Shown: piece by piece, positions 13,279 to 19,922 of the stretch | How positions within the stretch are numbered: the stretch's first letter is position 1 | Layout of the letters: each line of letters starts with the position of its first letter | IMG/VR virus record: IMGVR_UViG_3300025132_007963 | Coordinates: 1-64,000 of that record | Reading direction: 5' to 3' (one strand) | DNA: 64,000 nt | Source of the DNA: a virus | Position numbers and translations under genes: made by a program | Notes under the pieces: generated by a model | Told to the model about the DNA's origin: nothing | Database searches by the model: none | Seen by the model: only the letters and a program-made list of their open reading frames with translations

Positions 13279-13845
13279 TCACTTAGATCGTCTTAATTGA
13301 ACCAGCTTTTCAAATGCTTTCTTTTGAAGGGCAGGTATGCTTGTGGTGGACATAATCATTGCTAACTCTTCATTAACATTGGGGTGTTCTAATAGTCTTT
13401 GACACCAGTACTCAGGGCGCTGCCAACTGTTTGTATAGACTTCTCTAGGCCTATAGTAAGATAAGTATATATCTTTTAGTGTCTCGACTGGGGTATTTGG
13501 GACGCCATGAAGCGCCTGGTGATAGGATCCAGCAATAAAAGTTTGACCAACCCTCCATGGGATACGAAAAGAGTGTGTTGTCTGTTCCCATAGCTTAGAG
13601 ATAGTCTCTGGTTGATCGTTTAGATTGCAATACTGTATCATAAGCCATTTAATACTATTCGCCTTACTGTTGGTTAATATATCTATAGCAGATGGTTTCA
13701 ACTCAGGGTTCATGGCCAAGTACTTACGACACAATAGATACTTATGACTAGCTATAGCACATTGCGTCTCTTCATCGATAAATCGATTTTGAGCTAATCC
13801 GTTAAGTTCCTTGTTTGTCATTCTAGGGACAAATTTTGCAAACAT
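13279..13845 (-). CDS. hypothetical helical protein (188 aa)
   Basis: MFAKFVPRMTNKELNGLAQN... mostly alpha-helical with several Trp and Pro-anchored helix ends, which could be a HEAT-like solenoid. It starts six bases after the stop of the 13849-14064 gene without a strong ribosome-binding site. The conserved promoter element follows its stop. No family recognised. Confidence 0.75.
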   Translation of the reverse strand: MFAKFVPRMTNKELNGLAQNRFIDEETQCAIASHKYLLCRKYLAMNPELKPSAIDILTNSKANSIKWLMIQYCNLNDQPETISKLWEQTTHSFRIPWRVGQTFIAGSYHQALHGVPNTPVETLKDIYLSYYRPREVYTNSWQRPEYWCQRLLEHPNVNEELAMIMSTTSIPALQKKAFEKLVQLRRSK

Positions 13846-13848
13846 GAT

Positions 13849-14064
13849 TTAATTATCCAGTTTTTTGATTTCACCCTCAATGGTGCGAATATAACTAACA
13901 ACCGCAATCATTGCATCGGAAGATAGTATACCTTCATAATTCTCCAAGTGACAAGAATCAATATGAGATTTAAGAATAGCCAAAACCTTATTCAGTCTAA
14001 CTGTTTTTTTTGCTGGTGACCGTAAATCCATACCGGGATATAATTCAAATGGATCGAGTTTCAT
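13849..14064 (-). CDS. hypothetical protein (71 aa)
   Basis: ATG 14062-14064 with AAAGGAG. MKLDPFELYPGMDLRSPAKK, then a helical part ending EGEIKKLDN. First gene after the promoter at 14091-14119. Function unknown. Confidence 0.75.
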   Translation of the reverse strand: MKLDPFELYPGMDLRSPAKKTVRLNKVLAILKSHIDSCHLENYEGILSSDAMIAVVSYIRTIEGEIKKLDN

Positions 14065-14090
14065 GTTTACTCCTTTTCTGATCTTTTAAA

Positions 14091-14119
14091 ATCATAGCGT
14101 AGAAACTTAAATTTGTCAA
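14091..14119 (-). promoter_or_regulatory. strong sigma70-like promoter
   Basis: Consensus TTGACA (14114-14119), 17-base spacer, TATGAT (14091-14096) on the minus strand; the conserved upstream element lies at about 14128-14160. Confidence 0.88.
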
Positions 14120-14167
14120 ACGTTTTTTTAAAAAACGTAAAAATACAATAATTTCAATAACTTAAGT

Positions 14168-14350
14168 TTATCTCCCATAAAGAGAATCGACACGTTTTTT
14201 TCTATCTTCCTTCCTCTTTAAAGAAGATACTTCTTTTTTATTTTGCTCGACTAATGAGACAAACCTTGCAACCGAGTAGACCATTAAGATCATTATGAAT
14301 GCATCTAATAAGTTAATTTTAATACCTTCCGTTTGATTTCCACCAGTCAA
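14168..14350 (-). CDS. small membrane protein (about 60 aa), TTG start
   Basis: One membrane helix (LLDAFIMILMVYSVARFVSL) and a strongly basic tail (SSLKRKEDRKKRVDSLYGR). The TTG at 14348-14350 is the only start before the helix, but it has no clear ribosome-binding site and overlaps the 30-residue membrane gene by 32 bases. Function unknown. Confidence 0.55.
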   Translation of the reverse strand: MTGGNQTEGIKINLLDAFIMILMVYSVARFVSLVEQNKKEVSSLKRKEDRKKRVDSLYGR

Positions 14351-14411
14351 TTAACATTTGGCCTACCCATAAGCCAACTGCAATCGTAATCACACTACCT
14401 AAAAACTCCAT
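14319..14411 (-). CDS. tiny membrane protein (30 aa)
   Basis: ATG 14409-14411 preceded by AAAGGAGAT and overlapping the stop of the 14411-14635 gene (TAATG). MEFLGSVITIAVGLWVGQML then IDWWKSNGRY: one membrane helix ending in aromatic and basic residues. Function unknown. Confidence 0.6.
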   Translation of the reverse strand: MEFLGSVITIAVGLWVGQMLIDWWKSNGRY

Positions 14412-14635
14412 TATTTATCTCCTTTGCTCACCATTTTTAGCCACTTTGCCCTAACCACCGAAGGTGTATTATTTTTATTAAACAATACCACACATGAGTA
14501 CTCATCCTTGTGCAAGTTTCTATCTGGAGGTTGATCTACATAGGGATTTACTTCTAAAATAACCGCCAACTCTCCGCAGTTAGGGCTCATTCTATACACG
14601 CATTCTGCTAGGTCACCCTTGCTAAATTCAGTCAT
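14411..14635 (-). CDS. KVGDLV-family SH3-like protein (74 aa)
   Basis: ATG 14633-14635 (MTEFSKGDLAECVYRMSPNC) overlaps the stop of the upstream gene. Core ELAVILEVNPYV and SCVVLFNKNN, ending AKWLKMVSKGDK. A TTG nine codons upstream lacks a ribosome-binding site and is rejected. Confidence 0.75.
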   Translation of the reverse strand: MTEFSKGDLAECVYRMSPNCGELAVILEVNPYVDQPPDRNLHKDEYSCVVLFNKNNTPSVVRAKWLKMVSKGDK

Positions 14636-14963
14636 CTTCTTGCTGCTGCCTTTGTCGCTCAAAGTACTTCTTCTTAGAAAAGAATTTTAAATCTGATCTT
14701 AGAAAGTATTTATCCCACCTACGACGACCGGGAGGACCGTTTTTCTCTCCCTCTGGACCAAGCCATTTAACAACATATCCAGTTCGCTTGTGATCCTTGT
14801 AGTAATGGCCATCGCTATAGTACACATCTTTCACTCTTGTTATCATGCCCACCATGTTATCTACATCATGACCACAATGAAACCATATAAAGTTTCTTTT
14901 AAATGCAACACTGGACAAGGTTACTAAATCTCCAGCTTTCATCTCTTTCTTTTTTCTTGCCAT
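14628..14963 (-). CDS. KVGDLV-family protein, long form (111 aa)
   Basis: MARKKKEMKAGDLVTLSSVA begins the family fold; MVGMITRVKDVYY and GYVVKWLGPEGEKN follow, then RRRWDKYFLRSDLKF and a Gln/Lys-rich basic tail. Longer loops than other members. Strong positive charge (first six residues and tail) hints at nucleic-acid contact; inference. Confidence 0.75.
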   Translation of the reverse strand: MARKKKEMKAGDLVTLSSVAFKRNFIWFHCGHDVDNMVGMITRVKDVYYSDGHYYKDHKRTGYVVKWLGPEGEKNGPPGRRRWDKYFLRSDLKFFSKKKYFERQRQQQEDD

Positions 14964-14964
14964 T

Positions 14965-15669
14965 TTATTTTATCTTCTTTGCTCTTTTAAGGTCTCGCTC
15001 CTCTGCGTAAATAGGCTTTGGATATCCGACTGGTAATATTTTGTATGTCCTGCAGCCTTTTGCACACGTTATCGGCATTTTTGCATTGTCCTCAATAACA
15101 ATCGCATATTGCTCTCTCATGCTGTTTTTAAAGTAAGTATTATTTAGTTTAACTAAACTCATCAATCGATTGATTCTAATCTGTACTTTATCTCCTTTCT
15201 TGAAACGTGGCTCCCTCGTTAGTTCATCAATGATACGTTCTGAATACTTATTCTCACACAGGCTTTGGTATTCCTCGCACGTTAGGTTTTCGTCTGCGTC
15301 AACCTTTGTTCTGGTATTTTTGAAATAAGCACCGTGATCAATCTTAGAGTAAAACTCTGATGCAATCTTAGCGTTTTTCTTTCTCTCTTCACTGTAATCC
15401 CAACTTAAATTGGCATGGTAGCTATTTTGTGAATACTTCTTATTCATTGATAAAAGGTATTGTGACTGAGAGTGTGTGAGAGATTTTACTTTCCCGTATG
15501 CTTGCATGCTTTTAAGAATTTTCATAATATCATCGTGGCTCTTGTTATAGAAAGGGCATGGCAATGATGCACCCATCCATGTTTTAACCTTTTTTATGAC
15601 ATACTCTATTTTATCATCGCTAGACGAGTGATAAAAATATCTTTCATTCTCAAATAACTCAGAACTCAT
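14965..15669 (-). CDS. fusion: helical domain plus KVGDLV-like domain (234 aa)
   Basis: ATG 15667-15669 overlaps the end of the 15666-15875 gene. Residues 1-155 are a charged helical domain without a recognised family. From about 160 (PRFKKGDKVQIRINR) the protein shows the KVGDLV fold: YAIVIEDNAKMP, YKILPVGYPKPIYAEERDLK. It is the only member seen with a large extra domain, so the small domain may be a targeting module. Confidence 0.75.
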   Translation of the reverse strand: MSSELFENERYFYHSSSDDKIEYVIKKVKTWMGASLPCPFYNKSHDDIMKILKSMQAYGKVKSLTHSQSQYLLSMNKKYSQNSYHANLSWDYSEERKKNAKIASEFYSKIDHGAYFKNTRTKVDADENLTCEEYQSLCENKYSERIIDELTREPRFKKGDKVQIRINRLMSLVKLNNTYFKNSMREQYAIVIEDNAKMPITCAKGCRTYKILPVGYPKPIYAEERDLKRAKKIK

Positions 15670-15875
15670 TGACAATCACCTTCACTTACTACTTCAAACT
15701 CACGTGGACTGTGTAGTTCGGGCTTGCGACCTGGATAGACCACTTTTATTAACCTTCCTGTACCTAAAATGCCGCCTGAACATGCATTTGTGCTTAAACA
15801 AATTGCTACGGCCCTTTTCTGCTGGTGTAGCTGCAGCATACCCCATCGTTTTACAACCAAGTCACCGACTTTCAC
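15666..15875 (-). CDS. KVGDLV-family SH3-like protein (69 aa)
   Basis: GTG 15873-15875, six bases after GGAGG in the upstream gene: MKVGDLVVKRWGMLQLHQQK, AVAICLSTNACSGG, LIKVVYPGRK, ending EFEVVSEGDCQ. 14-base overlap with 15862-16062. The frame upstream of the GTG is shadow of that gene. Confidence 0.85.
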   Translation of the reverse strand: MKVGDLVVKRWGMLQLHQQKRAVAICLSTNACSGGILGTGRLIKVVYPGRKPELHSPREFEVVSEGDCQ

Positions 15876-16062
15876 TGATAACCTCCAAGTTTTCTCTAAG
15901 GGACCAAAATGTTCCATACTCGCCATAGTTTACCTTATATGTTTCTAGGCTTGGCTCATCTTCAGGGGCACATGCTACAACGATACCAATGATACCATCA
16001 ACATATGCAACGTTGTAGCGGTTCTTTTTCTTAACAAGAGTTCCAACTTTTATGCTTTTCAT
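15862..16062 (-). CDS. KVGDLV-family SH3-like protein (66 aa)
   Basis: MKSIKVGTLVKKKNRYNV, GIIGIVVACAPEDE, YKVNYGEYGTFW, ending RENLEVISESR. The last codons encode GGAGG and the next GTG. Its ATG follows the stop of 16063-16248 directly (TAAATG). Confidence 0.85.
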   Translation of the reverse strand: MKSIKVGTLVKKKNRYNVAYVDGIIGIVVACAPEDEPSLETYKVNYGEYGTFWSLRENLEVISESR

Positions 16063-16248
16063 TTAGGAGTTCATTTTCTTTAGTGCTGATACAACCATTG
16101 ATACTGGTTTGGATGCATCAGTGAACAATACTTGACATAATTGATCGGTGTCCTCAAAACATTTAGGTCCAATATTGTATAATAGACCAGGCTTATTACC
16201 ATAAACAACGAGGTCACCAACTTTAATATTTTCCATTTGTTTATCCAT
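16063..16248 (-). CDS. KVGDLV-family SH3-like protein (61 aa)
   Basis: MDKQMENIKVGDLVVYGNKP, YNIGPKCFEDTD, LCQVLFTDASKPVSMV. ATG 16246-16248 is preferred over a GTG eight codons upstream because a GAGG box lies between them, though 12 bases from the ATG. No LEVISESR end; the next gene follows at TAAATG. Confidence 0.7.
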   Translation of the reverse strand: MDKQMENIKVGDLVVYGNKPGLLYNIGPKCFEDTDQLCQVLFTDASKPVSMVVSALKKMNS

Positions 16249-16268
16249 TACAATCGTTATCCTCGGTG

Positions 16269-16520
16269 TCACAGTAAGTTTTGCTTAATCCAGTTAAAGA
16301 CTTCATTGGAAACGACAAGTCTATCATTTTCGTCATCCATACATCGATGCTCATTGGCCTCCAGAACCTTTCTGATACCAACAAATACCCTTTCATCCCT
16401 GTATGTTGGATCGTCAATAATAGAAGTATTGTGAGGTGTGAAGCCTCTAATTTCGGAGTGTACTGTATTTTGCACCCACTCTATACCTCTCTCCGTTACT
16501 TCGTTCTTTTCTTCAGTCAC
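16269..16520 (-). CDS. hypothetical protein (83 aa), GTG start
   Basis: GTG 16518-16520, six bases after AAAGGAG. MTEEKNEVTERGIEWVQNTV, a polar middle, then FVGIRKVLEANEHRCMDDEN and a hydrophobic end (NWIKQNLL). First gene after the promoter at 16562-16590. No family recognised. Confidence 0.7.
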   Translation of the reverse strand: MTEEKNEVTERGIEWVQNTVHSEIRGFTPHNTSIIDDPTYRDERVFVGIRKVLEANEHRCMDDENDRLVVSNEVFNWIKQNLL

Positions 16521-16561
16521 AAAAAACTCCTTTCTTTATGTTTCCTCGATGTGACTTATAT

Positions 16562-16590
16562 ATAATACAAAATCTCATGATCAAAATCAA
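16562..16590 (-). promoter_or_regulatory. sigma70-like promoter with upstream element
   Basis: TTGATT (16585-16590), 17-base spacer, TATTAT (16562-16567) on the minus strand; the conserved element (CTTGAAATTATTAAACTTTT) lies at about 16607-16632. Confidence 0.85.
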
Positions 16591-16624
16591 GAAAAAAATA
16601 AAAAATCGTAAAAGTTTAATAATT

Positions 16625-16810
16625 TCAAGGGTTTACAACTTCTGAAATAACAGACCACATAGTTTCCGTCAGTTCGCATGCGGAGCCCAAAGATAAGTCA
16701 TACCTCTGATCTCCTAAGACCAAAGTAATATCATTATCGCTCTCGTATATTTGTACAAGAATCATATCTCCGGATGTAGTTGTTATATATAGCTCTTCAG
16801 TTTCTTTCAT
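16625..16810 (-). CDS. small beta-rich protein (61 aa)
   Basis: ATG 16808-16810 with a GGAGAT box: MKETEELYITTTSGDMILVQ, DNDITLVLGDQRYDL, then MWSVISEVVNP. Acidic, alternating strands; a remote KVGDLV-like barrel is possible but the signatures are missing. Function unknown. Confidence 0.65.
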   Translation of the reverse strand: MKETEELYITTTSGDMILVQIYESDNDITLVLGDQRYDLSLGSACELTETMWSVISEVVNP

Positions 16811-16811
16811 C

Positions 16812-16997
16812 TTATCTCCTACAGTGTTCGTAAAGTATCTTATAAACCCTTGCATTTTCTTTTTCTAAAAGAGATGCATATTTATGCAATAATTTAACTT
16901 CATGAAGTATTGCACCCCTCTCTACCTTTTGACCCGCAGCAAAGCCGCAAACAAATATGACAACACTCAATATTATAATTGTAAGTTTATCTCTCAT
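16812..16997 (-). CDS. small membrane-anchored protein (61 aa)
   Basis: MRDKLTIIILSVVIFVCGFA forms an N-terminal membrane anchor; the remaining 40 residues are a charged helix (HEVKLLHKYASLLEKENARV). This type-II layout recalls inner-membrane spanins, but it is far shorter and no outer-membrane partner is seen. The start lies just downstream of the tRNA-Leu gene. Confidence 0.6.
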   Translation of the reverse strand: MRDKLTIIILSVVIFVCGFAAGQKVERGAILHEVKLLHKYASLLEKENARVYKILYEHCRR

Positions 16998-17007
16998 AAA
17001 TTTTTAG

Positions 17008-17090
17008 TAGGGATAGAGGGAATCGAACCCACAAGACCTATGGTCGGGAGATTTTAAGTCTCCTGCGTTTACCTATTTCGCCATATCCCC
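17008..17090 (-). tRNA. tRNA-Leu (TAA)
   Basis: Type II tRNA on the minus strand: acceptor GGGGATA with TATCCCT, anticodon loop CTTAAAA with anticodon TAA, a long variable arm (CGACCATAGGTCTTG) and T-arm GTGGGTTCGATTCCC. 83 bases, no encoded CCA. It serves TTA leucine codons. Its 5' 22 bases are also the end of the thymidine kinase frame. Confidence 0.93.
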
Positions 17091-17626
17091 ACAATTTTAT
17101 TGTAGTGCTCATAACAAAGTGGTTCATATTCTTCACTACCACCAACTTCAATCTGCCTCTGACTCTCTGACTTTCTTCTCGTATAGAACGCATCGGCCCC
17201 ACACTCACAGCAAACAGCAGGGCAAATCTCAATTTGCGTTGCATAAGGCAACAAATCTCTTATCTCTGGCAAGGGCTTTGGCTCAGAGGACAACTGCAAA
17301 CTAGAAACTAAAATTGTTTTTCCAGAAGCAAATAGCTTAAGCAAGGCCTTGGCAGCATATTCGATCATAAATACCTCATCAACTGCAATTACATCTGCAT
17401 CGCCGGCGTACTCTAAGATGTCTAAACCATTGTGAACAAGAGTGCAATCGTGGGTTTGTCCAGAATGAGTGACGACAGTTTTAGAGGAGTATCTATTATC
17501 AATTTTAGGCTTAAATAATTTTACTTTTTTATTTTGATACTTGTATCTTTCTAATGCCGCTAATAATTTTGTAGTTTTTCCACCAAACATTGGGCCAGTG
17601 AAGATTTTAAGCTCTGAGTTTTTCAA
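17069..17626 (-). CDS. tdk: thymidine kinase (TK1 type)
   Basis: 185 residues. Phosphorylates thymidine to dTMP with ATP. P-loop GPMFGGKTT (about 11-19), DEVFMI (Walker B), a lasso with the zinc ligands CPAVCCECGADAFYTRR and YEPLCYEHY. TTG start at 17624-17626 overlaps the stop of the 48-residue gene upstream. The last codons (GIWRNR) and the stop lie inside the tRNA-Leu gene, so the natural C-terminus seems to have been replaced or trimmed. It adds to the dTMP supply from ThyX and dUTPase. Confidence 0.92.
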   Translation of the reverse strand: MKNSELKIFTGPMFGGKTTKLLAALERYKYQNKKVKLFKPKIDNRYSSKTVVTHSGQTHDCTLVHNGLDILEYAGDADVIAVDEVFMIEYAAKALLKLFASGKTILVSSLQLSSEPKPLPEIRDLLPYATQIEICPAVCCECGADAFYTRRKSESQRQIEVGGSEEYEPLCYEHYNKIVGIWRNR

Positions 17627-17769
17627 TTTTTGTTCTTTTCAATTCCGTTAGTTTCTTTAATTATTGCATCAACAAGGTGTTTTGTCAACTTTTTTCTATC
17701 CTCCTCTATCAAAAAGGGGGCATAATTTTTCAAAACTCTTTCTACTGTAAATTTTAATTTTAATCTCAA
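17623..17769 (-). CDS. small basic protein (48 aa), TTG start
   Basis: TTG 17767-17769 preceded by GGAGGAG. MRLKLKFTVERVLKNYAPFL, IEEDRKKLTKHLVDAIIKET: a basic two-helix peptide. It ends in a two-base overlap with the TTG of thymidine kinase and is probably co-translated. Function unknown. Confidence 0.6.
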   Translation of the reverse strand: MRLKLKFTVERVLKNYAPFLIEEDRKKLTKHLVDAIIKETNGIEKNKN

Positions 17770-17784
17770 ATTAAACTCCTCCAA

Positions 17785-18249
17785 TCATGGTAATTTTGTC
17801 TTTTTTCCTTTTGGTTTTATCTTAAAATTTGGCTTATAAGAAGTCTTTTTTTGGGGCGTGCTAAAATTAAAAGAAAATAAACCATTATTCATATAATAAT
17901 CATCATCGTAGAAATCCCCGTCGTCATCAAAAATTGTTTTTTCTTCGCCAATAAAAGAATAATATTCGTCATGTATCTCTATCAATGATATTGCTTCAGA
18001 GAGCATATAGCTGGGGTCGCCAGATTGATAAACTCTTAATTTATATCCATCAGTGAATGTAAGTGTAGGATCTGAATTTTTAAATTTATCATCCATCACA
18101 AACTCCATGGCTGTTTTTGTTTTTTGTATTGTTCGCGCTCCTGATCTTCTTTTTTCTATGTCATAGAATTTAAATTTGCCATCTTCATCACACTCTTTAA
18201 AGATTCTCTCTCCCTCTGAAATAAAAGAGATTTTTTGAATTGTTTTCAT
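17785..18249 (-). CDS. hypothetical protein (154 aa)
   Basis: MKTIQKISFISEGERIFKEC... beta-rich first two thirds, an Asp/Tyr-rich acidic stretch (DDDGDFYDDDYYMNNG, about 108-123) and a basic tail (FKIKPKGKKTKLP). The opposite charges suggest a flexible scaffold or interaction tail. No family recognised. Confidence 0.75.
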   Translation of the reverse strand: MKTIQKISFISEGERIFKECDEDGKFKFYDIEKRRSGARTIQKTKTAMEFVMDDKFKNSDPTLTFTDGYKLRVYQSGDPSYMLSEAISLIEIHDEYYSFIGEEKTIFDDDGDFYDDDYYMNNGLFSFNFSTPQKKTSYKPNFKIKPKGKKTKLP

Positions 18250-18276
18250 TGCAAGCTCTCCAAAAATTATGTTGTT

Positions 18277-18495
18277 TCAACTAAATTTAACTATCTCTCT
18301 CTCAGAAACCCACCAATGATCATCTAGCGATTGAAAATAAACTTGATGAGTAAGTCCAGATGGCCATGGATTTTTATCAACTTTTACCAATAAACCTATT
18401 GAACCCTCTTCTAAATAGACAATTGGACTAAATGCAGTTGTAACATTTGTACTAGCGATTGATTGACAAACCTTTACCAAGTCTCCAATCTTCAA
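18277..18495 (-). CDS. KVGDLV-family SH3-like protein (72 aa)
   Basis: MKIGDLVKVCQSIASTNVTT, GSIGLLVKVDKNPW, HQVYFQSLDDHWWVSEREIV. Clear family pattern; overlaps the 18492-18680 gene by 4 bases (ATGA-type) rather than 14. Confidence 0.85.
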   Translation of the reverse strand: MKIGDLVKVCQSIASTNVTTAFSPIVYLEEGSIGLLVKVDKNPWPSGLTHQVYFQSLDDHWWVSEREIVKFS

Positions 18496-18680
18496 TTTAG
18501 TTTCACCAAATCCTTAAACTCTACTTTCTTTACATCGCTAGTATTATTAAATTTAAGAAACCATCGGACGGATGCTCTTCCCACTAGCGTGTGAATTTTT
18601 GTAATTATACCAATCATTTGATTGTGCGGTATATCCACATGCACCACAAGGTCTCCCAACTTAAAATTATCCTCTAACAT
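18492..18680 (-). CDS. KVGDLV-family SH3-like protein (62 aa)
   Basis: MLEDNFKLGDLVVHVDIPHN, MIGIITKIHTLVG, ASVRWFLKFN, then VEFKDLVKLN. It lies between the tRNA-Arg gene and 18277-18495. Function unknown. Confidence 0.85.
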   Translation of the reverse strand: MLEDNFKLGDLVVHVDIPHNQMIGIITKIHTLVGRASVRWFLKFNNTSDVKKVEFKDLVKLN

Positions 18681-18687
18681 TTAAAAG

Positions 18688-18761
18688 CGCCCTCGGCACG
18701 ATTCGAACGTGCGACCTGCGGTTTAGAAGACCGATGCTCTATCCAGCTGAGCTACGAGGGC
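18688..18761 (-). tRNA. tRNA-Arg (TCT)
   Basis: Minus-strand cloverleaf: acceptor GCCCTCG with CGAGGGC, D-arm GCTC...GAGC, anticodon loop CTTCTAA with anticodon TCT, T-arm GCACGTTCGAATCGTGC. 74 bases, no encoded CCA. It reads AGA, the arginine codon favoured by this genome. Confidence 0.95.
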
Positions 18762-18814
18762 TTATTTTTAAATTATGGCACAAACCTTATAAAAATGCAA
18801 GAGAATACTTAGGT

Positions 18815-19108
18815 TTAAACTAACAATATTCTCCTAACCCATCGGTGATATATCCAGCCGCGAGTATCTGAAACTCTGTCTCTCGGTATCCATTTTTTCT
18901 CAAAAAACTTTTCGTATCTGGTTCCTGGTATCATATGCACTAAGATTTTTCTGTCCTCTATTAGAACGTCCAAATCATTGTCTATCTTTAGTACTATGCC
19001 CATCCATTCTTTACCGTATAGCACGTGATTAATAAGCTCACCTATTTTCAGTAGGGACGTCTCCTTTGCCCAGGGATAAGTTACTTTTTTGCTTTTGTAT
19101 ATCTCCAT
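18815..19108 (-). CDS. KVGDLV-like protein (97 aa)
   Basis: ATG 19106-19108 with GGAG seven bases upstream. After a 20-residue lead, LLKIGELINHVLYG starts the family fold; WMGIVLKIDNDLDVLIEDRK follows, then a longer basic C-terminus (GTRYEKFFEKKWIPRDRVSD). The most distal recognisable member of the family in this window. Confidence 0.75.
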   Translation of the reverse strand: MEIYKSKKVTYPWAKETSLLKIGELINHVLYGKEWMGIVLKIDNDLDVLIEDRKILVHMIPGTRYEKFFEKKWIPRDRVSDTRGWIYHRWVRRILLV

Positions 19109-19190
19109 GGGCTATCTCCGCTACTATACCTAAAGTAACTAGGCATGCTGCCCACACAATCGCAACCCACATGAGAAATTTATTATTCAT
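19038..19190 (-). CDS. small membrane protein (50 aa)
   Basis: MNNKFLMWVAIVWAACLVTL with GIVAEIAHG, one membrane helix, then a polar tail. The tail overlaps the 18815-19108 gene by 71 bases. No ribosome-binding site; the ATG overlaps the end of the 44-residue membrane gene, so coupling is likely. Confidence 0.45.
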   Translation of the reverse strand: MNNKFLMWVAIVWAACLVTLGIVAEIAHGDIQKQKSNLSLGKGDVPTENR

Positions 19191-19317
19191 TTTTTATAAT
19201 TTTTTGACAATTTGCATCTTTCTTCTTTGTTTTGCTTTCTTCAAAAGTATTTTTTGCTAAAAATATAAACAGCGTTATCAGCCCAGCAAGCGCATATAGT
19301 CTTAGATTTTCCCTCAC
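19183..19317 (-). CDS. small membrane protein (44 aa), GTG start
   Basis: GTG 19315-19317 overlaps the stop of the 19314-19916 gene. MRENLRLYALAGLITLFIFL then AKNTFEESKTKKKDANCQK: one membrane helix and a basic tail. With 19038-19190 it forms an overlapping pair of membrane peptides; a lysis role is possible but unproved. Confidence 0.5.
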   Translation of the reverse strand: MRENLRLYALAGLITLFIFLAKNTFEESKTKKKDANCQKIIKNE

Positions 19318-19916
19318 TCGATACACTCGTATGATGTAACGGAAACCATTGTAGAAAGAAGATACTTATAGCGAGATGCTAAATCGCCTCGATGACGAGA
19401 TTCAGCATCTTTTAATAAGAGCTGTAATTTTTTAAATGAAAGTTCAGAATTGATATAAAACTCAACGGCATTGAATATAGCTTGCACCGCTGCTGAGACT
19501 ATTGATGGCTTCGAGCTTCTAAAGGATACTGATCTTTTTGAGCAATTAGAAAAGCTAATCTCCACCTCTATATTTGCATCGCTACCAGATTTATCTGCAC
19601 CTGTAAAGTCAGGCTTTACTTTAAAATTTTCAAAAACTATATTTTTTAAAGATGGATATTCTTCTTGGTATTTGTTTATCATACAATTGTAAACTGCATC
19701 GATAACACCTACTCCTCTGCACTCCAGGTTGTGTGTTGTGCTCTGTTCTTTTATAGCCTCTTTGAATTTGCAATAAACGCTTGTTGTTCCGCTAATAAAA
19801 TCCTCATTGAAGGTAACATTATCAATTGAAAACAATAATTGCTCTTCATTTAATATTTCTTTTATTACTTTTTTTGGCTTGAGCCTCTTAACTTCTTCAG
19901 TAGTTTTTAGAGACAT
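19314..19916 (-). CDS. LeuA-type dimerisation/regulatory domain protein (200 aa)
   Basis: Residues about 65-160 match the C-terminal allosteric domain of 2-isopropylmalate synthase: RGVGVIDAVYNCMINKY (compare GNGPVDAVY in E. coli LeuA), a FENFKVKPDFTG strand, DKSGSDANIEVEISFSN, and PSIVSAAVQAIFNAVEF for the closing helix. The TIM-barrel synthase domain is absent: the 60 residues before it are a charged helical lead. In LeuA this domain binds leucine and controls activity. A free-standing phage copy could bind an amino acid or pair with the host enzyme; both are inference. Confidence 0.65.
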   Translation of the reverse strand: MSLKTTEEVKRLKPKKVIKEILNEEQLLFSIDNVTFNEDFISGTTSVYCKFKEAIKEQSTTHNLECRGVGVIDAVYNCMINKYQEEYPSLKNIVFENFKVKPDFTGADKSGSDANIEVEISFSNCSKRSVSFRSSKPSIVSAAVQAIFNAVEFYINSELSFKKLQLLLKDAESRHRGDLASRYKYLLSTMVSVTSYECIE

Positions 19917-19922
19917 ATGATA

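Noticed and set aside
16812-16997. Spanin annotation
   Set aside because: An N-terminal membrane anchor plus helix fits, but the protein has only 61 residues and no overlapping outer-membrane lipoprotein gene is present.
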